Shown here: one piece after another, positions 10,201 to 18,223 of the stretch
Position numbering within the stretch: position 1 is the first letter of the stretch
Layout of the letters: the number at the start of each line of letters is the position of its first letter
Source of the DNA: a virus
IMG/VR virus record: IMGVR_UViG_3300025132_000100
Location: 1-39,334 of that record
DNA: 39,334 nucleotides
Reading direction: 5' to 3' (one strand)
Program-made: the position numbers and the translations under genes
The notes under the pieces: model-generated
Database searches by the model: none
The model's input: only the letters and a program-made list of their open reading frames with translations
Told to the model about the DNA's origin: nothing

Positions 10201-13200
10201 TGCTACAAGAGGTACTCATGTACCTAGAACTACGTTAAGCTTTATAAAAAATAACTATCAAAATGCTTTAAGAAAGTATTTTACAAAACGTATCACTAAT
10301 CCAAGATATAAATATGCTAGTAAAAGTTGGATAGAACCGTATGAATCTAAAGAAGTAGTTCAATATATTGAGTTTGACCCTTTAAAAAAGGGAGATAGGT
10401 CAATTAAATATGAGGAAATATATTTTAATGATGGTCATAGACAAATGCCTGTGGTATTTAGGAACAAGGAATACACTCTTGGCGAACTTTGGAGTAAGTA
10501 TACTAGGGCACTCTCCGAAGGACTTTCCAAAAAGGAGCTTGCTGAGTATGATGAAGCTCTTACTTTTCTTATTATACGTACACCTGCTGATTCAGTTAGT
10601 GGTATACGTGCAGTTCGTCTTAGAGGTTGGACGAATCAGAAAGGTACAGGATCGTTATTACACCCCAAAGACAAAGAATACTCTGGTGGTGCAGACCACG
10701 ACTCCGATAGTGTTAAAATATTTCAAGGTTTAAGCAATGAATTTATGGATTACTATAAGAGAAATGCAGATGAGCGTTCTCGTTGGGTAACAGATACAGA
10801 GTATTTAGATGAACTTAATAATCTTTTTACAAATAAAGATATGCCTCAAGAATTGAAAGATGGATTTAATAATAAGTTTAATATCTTTTCTCCATCACAT
10901 CGTTTTCTTGCTGGAAGAAACTCTAGTACTGGAAAAGATGGATTAGGATTTGGTCTTTCTGGTAAAGGTTATTTAATGAACTTATATGATTATGTTGTTT
11001 CTAATGGTGGCACTATTAAAGATGGTGCTTTAACTATAACAGCCAAAGATAAGGATTCTTTTAGAAAATTTTTAGACCAAGGCACTATGGTTGTTAATAA
11101 ATCTGCAGATTCTAGTAAAGACCCTACTGTATTACAATACAATAAACATAGAGATATACTTTTTAATAGTTTGTTTGACGTTACTCACAAAAAAAATAAT
11201 ACTAAGATAGAATCTTATCACGATTTAATGAAGAATACTTCTCCTAAAATTGAAAAAGATGAAAGAGCAAACAAAGTAGCAGCTATAGTAAATACTGTAA
11301 GACTTAGTAAGCCTAGGCAAACAGCATACAATGAAGATGGTACAAGTCGAGCTAAGGGTTTATTTGAGTATATAAAAGAATTGCATGAAGTAAATAAAGT
11401 ACTAGAAGACTCTGCTCTAGATCAAGTATATCCTTCAGTACATAAAGAGATATATAAAGTATTTGAAAATGGTTTATCTTTTGGTGAATTAAATAAAGTT
11501 CAACAAGCACTTTATAGAAAGACAAAACAAAATTATATAAACAATACTTCTGGTAAACTGGAAGAAGGTAAACCTAAACAATTCTTAACCAAGAGTAAGC
11601 TGTCTGAGTATTTAGAAAAACACTTTGATATATTAGCTAAAGAATTATCTTTTTCACCTGAAAAATCTTTTTATAATACTTTAAAGACAAACCCTAACCA
11701 AGCATTAGATATGTTTGGTAAGGATATGGGTCAGTATGCTACTATGGAATTATTAACTAAACAATTTGTTGATATACAGAATGCTTTTACAGATAAAGGA
11801 AGAATTGTTAATGTAGTAGATGATGTATTTCCTAATGTAAAAGAGAAAGCATTTGCAATTAAAGAACAAGTATCTGAAGTGATGAATCATCCAGAACGTG
11901 ACAATGCTATGAACCTTGATATAGAAGGTAGAATACAAAGCGTCTTAGGTAGACTTCAAGATATGGAAAGAGCAAATGGTATACAGGAAGGATTGTTGCA
12001 AGATTATTTTTCATATTGGTTATTAAGTCCTATACGAAGAAATCTTAGTCCTAACGAACCTGCAAAGCCACAGTTTTATAAGATGCTGCATTCATCTAGG
12101 TCTATTCCTATGAGACCTAAAAGAAATTTCTATAATAAGATGGATGAGATATATAATAGAGCTAATGCAGAAGACGATAAGCCTATTAGAATTGGTAATA
12201 TAAAAAAAGTTTCTAACGAAATATTGCAAACAAATTCAAAGCCATTTGAAACAATGAATGCTTTAGTCAAAAAAGGTGCTTTAGAAAAGATTGCTCTTAC
12301 AGATAAAGACCTTGTAGAAGTAAGAAAACTACAAGACATTATTAAAACAAACCCTGCTGGAGTTGATTTTAATAACTGGTTTATAAATTATACATCAGCA
12401 TTGGAAGGTGCTCCTAGAGATGCAACAACAATTACAATGACTGATGTGATGAATATTAATAAGCATTTAAAAGAAATAGATTCCGTGAAAGCGTTACCTG
12501 TTTATTTAAGACATTGGCATACATCTCCAATGACCATTGAAAGAGAAATGGTAAAGATGAATTTCTTAACTAGAGCTAAAAAAGTTACAAGGATTGTTGA
12601 TACAGCTAGAGGTAAAAGAAATATGGAATTCTATAAAGTTATGAGTCCTATGGAATCTATTAGAAATGCTGTAAATGATATGGATATAAGCATAAATGCT
12701 TTTAATAATAAAAAATTAAAGACAATTGAACCTTTAGAACGGGTATTAAATAATATTTCAGCAAGACCGAATATTAAAAATAATTACATAGAGAATTTAA
12801 TTGAATTCCGTGAAGGAAGATTAATGCTAGATCAAATAGATAAAAGTATTAATAAAGATAAGTTTTTAAAACTTAATAGTGCTGTAACAGAATTCTTTAA
12901 GAAGTCTTGGAATGATTTTGTAGCAACAAAAGATATATCAGGTAGAGATATTCAGTGGGATAGAATTGATAAAGAGCATGATTATGGAAAATTAAATAAT
13001 TATATACAATATGATAAGAATGGAAAGTTTAACATAAAGCTCTTTGAAGATAAAGTAATGAATGCTAAACAGACTGAACAGTTAGTTAGAGCTGTTGGTA
13101 TAGATGGTTTGATGAGATATAATTATGAATATCGTTTAGAACAATTAGTTAAAGATAAAAACCCTAAAGACCCTAAGAAATTTAGAGAATCAAGAAGAGC

Positions 13201-15241
13201 ATCAAATCCATTTGTTCCTCGTAGAAAAAGAGATTTTGATACTTATGTACACCATAGTATTCGTAATGTAAATGAAAAAATATTACTTGAACAAGCAAGG
13301 TGGATGAATAAGCAAATTGATTTAGATAAAAATTTTGGTAAAGGTAAGAAGATTCCTAGAGACCTTGCTTTAGACAATCCATTTTTTAATATTAACGATA
13401 GAATAGCCATTGGTGAAGATTATGAGATTGCTTTTGAAAAGTCTAGTGGTTCTTATGCCTCTCCATTAAAAAAGCGTGGAGATGATCCTATACCATTTAA
13501 AAAGAATACTGAGATATTTAATGATTATCAAGATGCTTTAATAAAAGGATACTTTAGAAATCTAACCAAGTTTAAAGCACAAGGTGATTTAGATGCATTT
13601 TTGATGAATATGAAAGACTATGTACCATCAAGAAATGAAAAAAAGAAATTTGTAAAGTTATACAAAGGTGTATCACTAACAGAAATACCAGCTAAACAAA
13701 GATATAATAATTATGTAGATGTATGGGCAGACTTATTAAGGACATATGCTGAAACAGCTATGGGTTATCAGACTACTTTTTCATCTAAACAGATGACACC
13801 TCAAGGTAAAAAGTTATTACACTTAAATAAATACAATTTATTCTATATTACTTCAGACCAGTTTGTAGCTGGCAAACTTGAAAGAATGTATAAGAGTAAA
13901 CTATTTGCTGGAAAAGATACTATTCCATTTTTAGATAAAAAATTAATACCTAAAGATCCAGAGACTAGGCAGTTGTATTATTATAACTTGATAAGAAATT
14001 TTGGAGCAATGGAAGCAAAGTATCAGTTAATGTCATTGTTATTTAATACAGGTTCTTATGCAACTAATATATTTGGTGGAACTGCACAAACAACAGCATA
14101 TGCTGGATTTGAGAATGTAAAAGACTCTGGAGATATAAAAGCAGTAACCGAGCTTTTACTTACAGATAGTAAAGGAGTTAATAAAGTCTTTTTAAATAAT
14201 GGTAAGCCAGTTACTACTATGAAAGAAATAAGTACTTGGCTTGAAGAAAATGGTTATTATGATAATTACCTTCAAAATGAATTTGATTTTAATCCTGAAT
14301 TAAAGACAAGACTTAAAGATCTTGGTCATAATTTTAGAGATTTTAAGCGAGATATGCTTTATGCTTTGAAAACCAAAAAAGGCAATCGTGATGAAAGCGT
14401 AAAAGATGTTATGAAAAAATATGGAGTTAAAGAAACTCTTGAAAAAACTGGTGGATTCTTTATGCAGGAATCTGAACGTTTTAATCGTAAAAAAGCATTT
14501 TTAGCTAGTGCTATGCAGTATGTAAAAGGAGTTGGTCGACTTGGTAAAGATTTAACTATAGCAGATGACCAAGTAATTGAACATGCAATAAACGGTATAA
14601 GAATGTCTCAATATATGTATCAAAACTCTGAAAGACCTTTATTTATGGCTACATCTACAGGTAAAGTATTCAGTAGGTTTAAACTCTTTGCATTCAATAG
14701 CGTAAGAATACGTAAAGAATTTTACAGACAAGCTAAAGAACTAGGAATGAATCCTAATACAGAAGAGTATAGAAGATTTGAAAGACAAGCAGTTATAGAT
14801 TTATGGATGTACATGCTAGGTGCAGCATTTATGTTTAGTTTATTTGACACGGCTTTACCTCCACCATATGATTGGATACAATCTTTATCTGATTATGTTT
14901 TTGGAACAAAGAACCAAAAAGAGATGGCTTATTTTAATGACCCATTAGGGCCACTTAGTATATTAAAGCCACCTATAGCAAGAATACCTGAAGCAGCAGG
15001 TGAATTACTAACAGGTAATTTTGATGAGTTTACTGATTATACTATGTATACCTTGCTACCATTCGGCAGAGGAATAAGACAAGCTGTTCAATTATCTGAT
15101 GATAGAGTAGGTAGAGGACTTGAACGTGCTCCAGAAATATTATTTAGAATACCTTATAATAAATTCTTAAATAGAATTGAAAAAGCTAAAAAAGACAAGA
15201 GAAGAGCATCTCTTGTTGATGAACTATTAGAAGCATCCTAA
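7229..15241 (+). CDS. Giant virion protein with two-barrel (DPBB) RNA polymerase signature, 2670 aa
   Basis: Seen: residues 1-100 share a module with the previous protein. Around residue 1117 comes IIRTPADSVSGIRAVRLRGW, then SLLHPKDKEYSGGADHDSDS with Asp1156, 1158 and 1160 forming DxDxD. Upstream, NTDGGALVRNDF (Asp738) and SSKRKGTL (Lys810, Lys812) could be the first barrel. Known: multisubunit beta' (NRAP...NADFDGD), QDE-1-like and crAss-like virion polymerases share an R-x-P to DxDxD spacing of about 35-45; here it is 39. The middle Gly of DxDGD is Ser here. The C-terminal third is helical with a hydrophobic LWMYMLGAAFMFSLFDTALP, like large polyvalent injected proteins. Inference: a virion-packaged RNA polymerase injected with DNA to transcribe early genes. 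It ends the late operon; no strong ribosome site is seen at 7229, 4 bases after the previous stop. Alternative: a large inert ejection protein with chance motifs. Confidence 0.72.
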   Translation: MASQYESYKVRELVTAYRSDPTMFTDDQLDKLEALAYDNGISFKRINSEFNLNRAVRQAFAGAVEGFTTFDLMTEKPRNTGEAIFRQIGHLVGFAPGIAKAPILAGSKIAQRVTGRETRNRFTQAALDHIDVFHAKSIPMQFSKAGKLGLDDILTKTGAESVSFLKRGTAGRQIADEAVGLAFASGVSNIWKGEDAVLDGFIGGAIAGGAFGGIGNFVSVGNLYKGSPQQVERANQILRAGVGSMVTGLPSTLADEPTEMQIYNYLLGGFFGYNSRPAVDKESSKWYNKNRDPKENFRPEESRDFNDISKEAQDYIRYEHPMGYESSQGQAGGSAGVALKYLNNKAKQNGQNIDFRQEAINHFERNKLDYNERDIFDFYRSKAMELYEIGRNDIKNAVTFKINAYNNEQVDQMDTVQRDLFSLRDTSKKIFNKTDKFETSVDIAQTIKNTFEQSNNDIEIFRENIKNAFGNAVDRSTEKALTQYFIDSSNIMQPIELPYLTGKNARLRLVDNERIGDVTVREKAPMLPIQKFLPNANIKYMTHAVLPSMGGNRAVKILGQKLEDGKITYDLNQGDLGLLNDLLASKNRYIYGANKDKLNVFNSDFRDDNYTLDDIFNILSRSGRSIEEIQKDYDAALQLEYEIFGENENVANIFRRKFISNIVNDTEIEGLPVEEAYRFLQKDSPYYKDVVDFNKRIQLATTRMFYMTPSSFKDVADTNQGQTYNIILTNDKDVANTDGGALVRNDFMDARNNSMALNSKVTGADKPVTFHKTPNGVFAQKSAGFRAYPSMQEFMKKNKIHEVVYTSSSKRKGTLPLTELSYGKDGKWSSDNVQLITIPITSLQISSGTYENTNKDTKKGQDIPIQFYGQINNTQAQGYVKKYFEEILDPSLKGSKESIELVNKFENKELDVEGFAKEFIDNKIDLFELPIKFVADKLINNPSNPESIFLMDRLMKADSKYELDEDVNETFDFDNDSSYADFHSENESMAYATRGTHVPRTTLSFIKNNYQNALRKYFTKRITNPRYKYASKSWIEPYESKEVVQYIEFDPLKKGDRSIKYEEIYFNDGHRQMPVVFRNKEYTLGELWSKYTRALSEGLSKKELAEYDEALTFLIIRTPADSVSGIRAVRLRGWTNQKGTGSLLHPKDKEYSGGADHDSDSVKIFQGLSNEFMDYYKRNADERSRWVTDTEYLDELNNLFTNKDMPQELKDGFNNKFNIFSPSHRFLAGRNSSTGKDGLGFGLSGKGYLMNLYDYVVSNGGTIKDGALTITAKDKDSFRKFLDQGTMVVNKSADSSKDPTVLQYNKHRDILFNSLFDVTHKKNNTKIESYHDLMKNTSPKIEKDERANKVAAIVNTVRLSKPRQTAYNEDGTSRAKGLFEYIKELHEVNKVLEDSALDQVYPSVHKEIYKVFENGLSFGELNKVQQALYRKTKQNYINNTSGKLEEGKPKQFLTKSKLSEYLEKHFDILAKELSFSPEKSFYNTLKTNPNQALDMFGKDMGQYATMELLTKQFVDIQNAFTDKGRIVNVVDDVFPNVKEKAFAIKEQVSEVMNHPERDNAMNLDIEGRIQSVLGRLQDMERANGIQEGLLQDYFSYWLLSPIRRNLSPNEPAKPQFYKMLHSSRSIPMRPKRNFYNKMDEIYNRANAEDDKPIRIGNIKKVSNEILQTNSKPFETMNALVKKGALEKIALTDKDLVEVRKLQDIIKTNPAGVDFNNWFINYTSALEGAPRDATTITMTDVMNINKHLKEIDSVKALPVYLRHWHTSPMTIEREMVKMNFLTRAKKVTRIVDTARGKRNMEFYKVMSPMESIRNAVNDMDISINAFNNKKLKTIEPLERVLNNISARPNIKNNYIENLIEFREGRLMLDQIDKSINKDKFLKLNSAVTEFFKKSWNDFVATKDISGRDIQWDRIDKEHDYGKLNNYIQYDKNGKFNIKLFEDKVMNAKQTEQLVRAVGIDGLMRYNYEYRLEQLVKDKNPKDPKKFRESRRASNPFVPRRKRDFDTYVHHSIRNVNEKILLEQARWMNKQIDLDKNFGKGKKIPRDLALDNPFFNINDRIAIGEDYEIAFEKSSGSYASPLKKRGDDPIPFKKNTEIFNDYQDALIKGYFRNLTKFKAQGDLDAFLMNMKDYVPSRNEKKKFVKLYKGVSLTEIPAKQRYNNYVDVWADLLRTYAETAMGYQTTFSSKQMTPQGKKLLHLNKYNLFYITSDQFVAGKLERMYKSKLFAGKDTIPFLDKKLIPKDPETRQLYYYNLIRNFGAMEAKYQLMSLLFNTGSYATNIFGGTAQTTAYAGFENVKDSGDIKAVTELLLTDSKGVNKVFLNNGKPVTTMKEISTWLEENGYYDNYLQNEFDFNPELKTRLKDLGHNFRDFKRDMLYALKTKKGNRDESVKDVMKKYGVKETLEKTGGFFMQESERFNRKKAFLASAMQYVKGVGRLGKDLTIADDQVIEHAINGIRMSQYMYQNSERPLFMATSTGKVFSRFKLFAFNSVRIRKEFYRQAKELGMNPNTEEYRRFERQAVIDLWMYMLGAAFMFSLFDTALPPPYDWIQSLSDYVFGTKNQKEMAYFNDPLGPLSILKPPIARIPEAAGELLTGNFDEFTDYTMYTLLPFGRGIRQAVQLSDDRVGRGLERAPEILFRIPYNKFLNRIEKAKKDKRRASLVDELLEAS

Positions 15242-15313
15242 ATTAGGCAGTAAATAACGCACAAATAATGCTGTCAAATAGTACCTATTCATATATGTTT
15301 TCTCTCACTCAAG

Positions 15314-15361
15314 TCACGTTGACATCGTAGAGGTCGGCGGTTCGACTCCGTCATCGCCCAC
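15314..15361 (+). other. attP: 3' half of a tRNA-Val(GAC) gene
   Basis: The segment folds as the 3' half of a tRNA: anticodon stem TCACG/CGTAG with loop TTGACAT (anticodon GAC), variable loop AGGTC, T-arm GGCGG-TTCGACT-CCGTC, acceptor strand ATCGCCC and discriminator A. No matching 5' half (a GGGCGAT start and D-arm) is present upstream, so it is not a working tRNA gene. A tRNA 3' end beside an integrase is the classic phage attachment core: recombination with the host tRNA-Val gene would restore the tRNA. Exact crossover limits cannot be set without the host sequence. Confidence 0.8.
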
Positions 15362-15425
15362 TTGACGACAAATTAGTTTTACTTGTGTGTTCGTTTTTTT
15401 AACGGAGACAAATAGGAGACAAATA

Positions 15426-16301
15426 ATGTCGTCAATCTTTAAACATAGAGGTGTTTACTATTTACAATTGACTCTTAATTATAATACAATAAGAAGATCA
15501 CTTCGTACTAAAGACAAACGTACTGCTAAAAAAAGAGCAAAGGATTTAGAGCCTACTTTATATAGTCAATTAGTTAATCCTAATACTGAAAAGTATATTC
15601 CATTCAATGACCTTATTAAATTGTATTTACAAGATGATGAACATGAATGGTCTAATGCTACAAAATTGACCAATATACAGATATTAAAAAAGTATAAGAA
15701 AGGAATTCCTTTACCTAGTAATGAAGCTACTAAGATAGGAGTACAAGGACGTATAAATGCGGTGATTAACTGGGGCAAATCTCACGGTTTTGTGACGAAC
15801 AGAGATAAGTATCGACTCAAGAAAAAGCCAGCCAGAAATAGAGTATTTTCTGATATAGAATTAATAAAAATATTTAAGTATTCTACTAATTCTGACTTTA
15901 AAAGATTTGTTCAATTTGCTTATTATACTGGTGCAAGGCGTGGTGAGCTTTGCAATATGAAAGAGAATGACATTCATGATAAATATTTTAAAACCATTGG
16001 TAAGACAGGAGAGAGACTTGTTCGTTTAAATAGTCAGGCAAAAAGCATATTAGAAAAACAAGGTTGTCTATGGCATTACAATACTGATTACGTAACTCAT
16101 CACTTTAAAAAAAACCTACGCAGGATGAAAATAGCAAAGGGATGCTTTCATGACCTACGTAGGACTTTTGGGTTAAACCTTATTAAAGCAGGTATGCCAA
16201 TATATCAAGTAAGTAAATTACTAGGACATACTAGCATAGCTACTACAGAATCACATTATGCTCCGTTATTAATAACAGACATAGATGATTTTACATTATG
16301 A
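15426..16301 (+). CDS. int: Tyrosine-recombinase integrase, 291 aa
   Basis: Catalytic residues are in order: Arg171 (TGARRGEL), Lys193 (GKTGERLVRL), His242-x-x-Arg245 (FHDLRRTF), His268 (LLGHTSI) and nucleophile Tyr278 (ESHYAPL). The N-terminal 60 residues are basic (YLQLTLNYNTIRRSLRTKDK), like arm-binding or SAM-like DNA-binding domains. The start at 15426 has GGAG at 15415-15418; an in-frame ATG at 15387 has no such site. It lies 65 bases from the tRNA-Val fragment, which it should use as attP. It meets the minus-strand early genes tail to tail with a 6-base overlap. Confidence 0.93.
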   Translation: MSSIFKHRGVYYLQLTLNYNTIRRSLRTKDKRTAKKRAKDLEPTLYSQLVNPNTEKYIPFNDLIKLYLQDDEHEWSNATKLTNIQILKKYKKGIPLPSNEATKIGVQGRINAVINWGKSHGFVTNRDKYRLKKKPARNRVFSDIELIKIFKYSTNSDFKRFVQFAYYTGARRGELCNMKENDIHDKYFKTIGKTGERLVRLNSQAKSILEKQGCLWHYNTDYVTHHFKKNLRRMKIAKGCFHDLRRTFGLNLIKAGMPIYQVSKLLGHTSIATTESHYAPLLITDIDDFTL

Positions 16302-16550
16302 GTATTCAGCTTCAGCTATAAGTATTTGACTAACTTTTCCAACAACTCGTTTTGATGGATGATGGCCTCCTTTATTTACTCTTTTGCGTTCACACCATGC
16401 TGAAAAGTTTTCTTTTCCATTAAAATGATGTGTGATTTCGAGTGAACCATTTATGTTATACCATTCTCCATCAGTTAGATAAATACTTTTTATATCTTCA
16501 ATAGGAACATTGAATAGTTTATTTTTATAAATCTCTTTTAATAATTTCAT
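16296..16550 (-). CDS. Hypothetical protein, 84 aa
   Basis: Starts after TAGGAGTTATA, a variant of the leader seen before other early genes. It overlaps the end of the upstream zinc-ribbon gene by 26 bases and the integrase end by 6. The sequence has an N-terminal region MKLLKEIYKNKLFNVPIEDI, then a short beta pattern with His and Gly, and a C-terminal helix. No family is recognised. As the last gene of the leftward early block, it may be a host-takeover or regulatory factor, which is unproven. Confidence 0.55.
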   Translation of the reverse strand: MKLLKEIYKNKLFNVPIEDIKSIYLTDGEWYNINGSLEITHHFNGKENFSAWCERKRVNKGGHHPSKRVVGKVSQILIAEAEYS

Positions 16551-16734
16551 TATAACTCCTACTACTGTAAAAGGTTTTAGGGTTTAAGTCGTTTTTTATT
16601 ATTTCTACTACTGAAACATCATTTAAGCCAAAACAATATTTACAAGATAGTACACTACCTTGAAGACCAACACTATCAATAAAGCGATAGTCTTTTATTT
16701 TGACTTTATGTTTATTGCATATGCGGCATTTCAT
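16525..16734 (-). CDS. Small zinc-ribbon protein, 69 aa
   Basis: Begins MKCRICNKHKVKIKDYRF with CxxC at residues 3-6 and a second pair in LSCKYCFG, giving a four-Cys zinc ribbon. The start at 16734 is chosen over an in-frame ATG 12 bases upstream because GGAGG lies 5 bases before it. Zinc ribbons of this size bind nucleic acid or act as small adaptors; no partner is evident. Confidence 0.6.
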   Translation of the reverse strand: MKCRICNKHKVKIKDYRFIDSVGLQGSVLSCKYCFGLNDVSVVEIIKNDLNPKTFYSSRSYNEIIKRDL

Positions 16735-16798
16735 TATAACCTCCATTTAGTAAAAAACCTGAGATAAATCCCCTTTTATTAGGGATATATCCCCTTAT

Positions 16799-16990
16799 TT
16801 ATTTTGTTACTATTGATTCAATTTTAAGAGTCCAGTCTAAATAAATCATCATAGCATCAAATCCACTTAATTTAAAAGCATTAGCTATATAGCTGTCTAT
16901 ATCTTCAGGTTTTACTTTATTTGTTTTAAAGTTCTCTTCAAGCCAAAGGTATATTTCATTTCTCAAATGTTTATCTATATTTATTTTCAT
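16799..16990 (-). CDS. Hypothetical helical protein, 63 aa
   Basis: Acidic and helical (KHLRNEIYLWLEENFKTNKV), ending with DAMMIYLDWTLKIESIVTK. It overlaps the end of the upstream gene by 4 bases, so the two are translationally coupled. No family is recognised. Confidence 0.55.
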   Translation of the reverse strand: MKINIDKHLRNEIYLWLEENFKTNKVKPEDIDSYIANAFKLSGFDAMMIYLDWTLKIESIVTK

Positions 16991-17202
16991 TCTTTTTCCT
17001 TTTTACAATAATGACAAGTTTTTCTAGTTAATTTGTACGTTGGAAAGTTTTTGTACTTATGACAAGTTGCAGTATGATGAACAAATTCCCATACCATTTG
17101 ACATTGTTCACAGAACTTTAGTCTTCTTGAATCTGTTTTATATTTTACTCTACTGTCAGTTCGTACAAAATCTTTTACAGGTTCTAAATACCAATTACTC
17201 AT
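16987..17202 (-). CDS. Zinc-finger-like protein of the CEQC...FPTY family, 71 aa
   Basis: Carries KFCEQCQMVWEF then KNFPTYKLTRKTCHYCKKE. The two CxxC pairs should bind zinc. The same pattern, CEQC-x3-WE...FPTY...R-x-x-C-x2-C-K, recurs in the protein at 18224-18463, so the phage carries two diverged copies. Short proteins with this architecture occur in other marine phages; their function is not known to me. Start is the only Met near the N-terminus. Confidence 0.62.
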   Translation of the reverse strand: MSNWYLEPVKDFVRTDSRVKYKTDSRRLKFCEQCQMVWEFVHHTATCHKYKNFPTYKLTRKTCHYCKKEKE

Positions 17203-17203
17203 T

Positions 17204-17350
17204 TTATTCTTCCTCTTCGTTTTCTTCTTGTTCTAATTGGTCTAAAACTGCTTCAATTGATGGAGAATCAGGTATTTGAAAGTCTTCTAGACATTCATAT
17301 TCACCATCACTCCATTTATATTGAACAGTCCAATGAACTATAGTTCTCAT
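17204..17350 (-). CDS. Small acidic protein, 48 aa
   Basis: A 48-residue frame begins MRTIVHWTVQYKWSDGEYEC and ends in a Glu-rich tail (LEQEENEEEE). AGGAG stands about 9 bases before the start, and the start shares one base with the stop of the upstream gene (TAATG). It ends next to the following ATG. Coding appearance is good; function unknown. Acidic-tailed miniproteins can be DNA mimics, but nothing specific supports that here. Confidence 0.6.
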   Translation of the reverse strand: MRTIVHWTVQYKWSDGEYECLEDFQIPDSPSIEAVLDQLEQEENEEEE

Positions 17351-17706
17351 TATATATTCTCCTTTTTATAAAATAATTTTATATACCATTTAGACTTTAA
17401 AGACTCTAATTCATTTTTAGTTTTTTTTAATTTTCGTCTTAAATGTTTACTGGTTTTTTCATAGTAATACAAACTTTTCCTAACGTGGAATAAAGTTTTT
17501 TTTGTTTCTTCTAATTTTGATTCTAGCTCTTTACTATCATTATTATTTTTTAATAATTCATTAAGTTCTTTATTTACTAGACGGAGTTCTGCGTTTTCTT
17601 CTGCTGTTTCTCCTTCTAGAATTATTCCATAATGGTCATAGCAATACTCAAAACCTTTTCTATACATAGGGTTTTCCATTAATGTTTCATGTTCAAATAT
17701 TTTCAT
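17350..17706 (-). CDS. Coiled-coil protein, 118 aa
   Basis: Residues about 45-105 are an almost uninterrupted heptad-rich coiled coil (KELESKLEETKKTLFHVRKS). The C-terminus reads KSKWYIKLFYKKENI. The early protein at 27404-27733 has the same plan: coiled coil followed by PWYVKLKDK. The two may be distant paralogues. The N-terminal 40 residues are acidic and could be a separate binding region. No family is recognised. Confidence 0.6.
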   Translation of the reverse strand: MKIFEHETLMENPMYRKGFEYCYDHYGIILEGETAEENAELRLVNKELNELLKNNNDSKELESKLEETKKTLFHVRKSLYYYEKTSKHLRRKLKKTKNELESLKSKWYIKLFYKKENI

Positions 17707-17708
17707 AT

Positions 17709-17984
17709 CTACTTCTTTCCAATTTTATAGTGATGATCTTCATCCCATCCTGAGTAATCAGAATGCAAATGATCAATAGGTAGATTATCTGATTCTAAGT
17801 TTTCATGTGCGTAATAGTATTTTCGCATATAAAACTTTAGTTCACCAAACGCATTATCATTTTCTAGAATATCTATAACAATTTGGTCTAACAAATCATT
17901 AAATGAAGTTTGGTATTTATCTGAATAAATCTTTATTTCTGTTATGTCAGTTGTTTTAGAGCCATCTGGCTTTATGTATTCCAT
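17709..17984 (-). CDS. Hypothetical acidic protein, 91 aa
   Basis: Starts after AGGAAAAACA. The N-terminal half contains a beta-like MEYIKPDGSKTTDITEIKIY and then a helix with Asp/Glu; the C-terminus is rich in His, Asp and Tyr (HLHSDYSGWDEDHHYK), possibly metal-binding. Its start lies directly downstream of the structured intergenic segment 18010-18209, so that RNA could be its 5' leader. Function unknown. Confidence 0.58.
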   Translation of the reverse strand: MEYIKPDGSKTTDITEIKIYSDKYQTSFNDLLDQIVIDILENDNAFGELKFYMRKYYYAHENLESDNLPIDHLHSDYSGWDEDHHYKIGKK

Positions 17985-18009
17985 TGTTTTTCCTGTATTT
18001 CTAGAAGCG

Positions 18010-18209
18010 AAGGGATAGGATACCTACCGATAGGATTTTTACTTTATATCCAAGCGTTACCAAGGTTTCGAGTTTCCGACATATAGTCGTCCATTCCCTA
18101 ACAATCGTCATTGTAACTATCCCTTGCCTCTTTAGTTTATAAACGTCAGCAGGAAAGGTCGAGGCGGTATGCTTGTGCACTAGCCCTCTACACTCTACTG
18201 TTTCCTGCT
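18010..18209 (-). ncRNA. Candidate structured RNA or 5' leader
   Basis: This 200-base gap has more GC than the flanking genes and two long closing stems. One pairs 18010-18018 (AAGGGATAG) with 18117-18125 (CTATCCCTT) and encloses hairpins 18023-18034, 18077-18089 and 18101-18114. The other pairs 18148-18156 (AGCAGGAAA) with 18201-18209. The 8-mer GATAGGAT occurs at 18014 and 18029, so two mutually exclusive pairings with the 18117 strand are possible. It lies between a minus gene stop (18224) and a minus start (17984). A 92-codon frame crosses it, but that frame looks like chance. Confidence 0.45.
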
Positions 18210-18223
18210 TTGGTTTATTTAAA

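Noticed and set aside
10410-10733. 107-codon plus-strand frame inside the giant gene
   Set aside because: It lies in another frame over the DxDxD segment of the giant protein, without a ribosome site; it is a shadow.
15280-15361. Complete tRNA gene
   Set aside because: Only the anticodon arm, T-arm and 3' acceptor strand are present; no 5' acceptor strand or D-arm precedes them.
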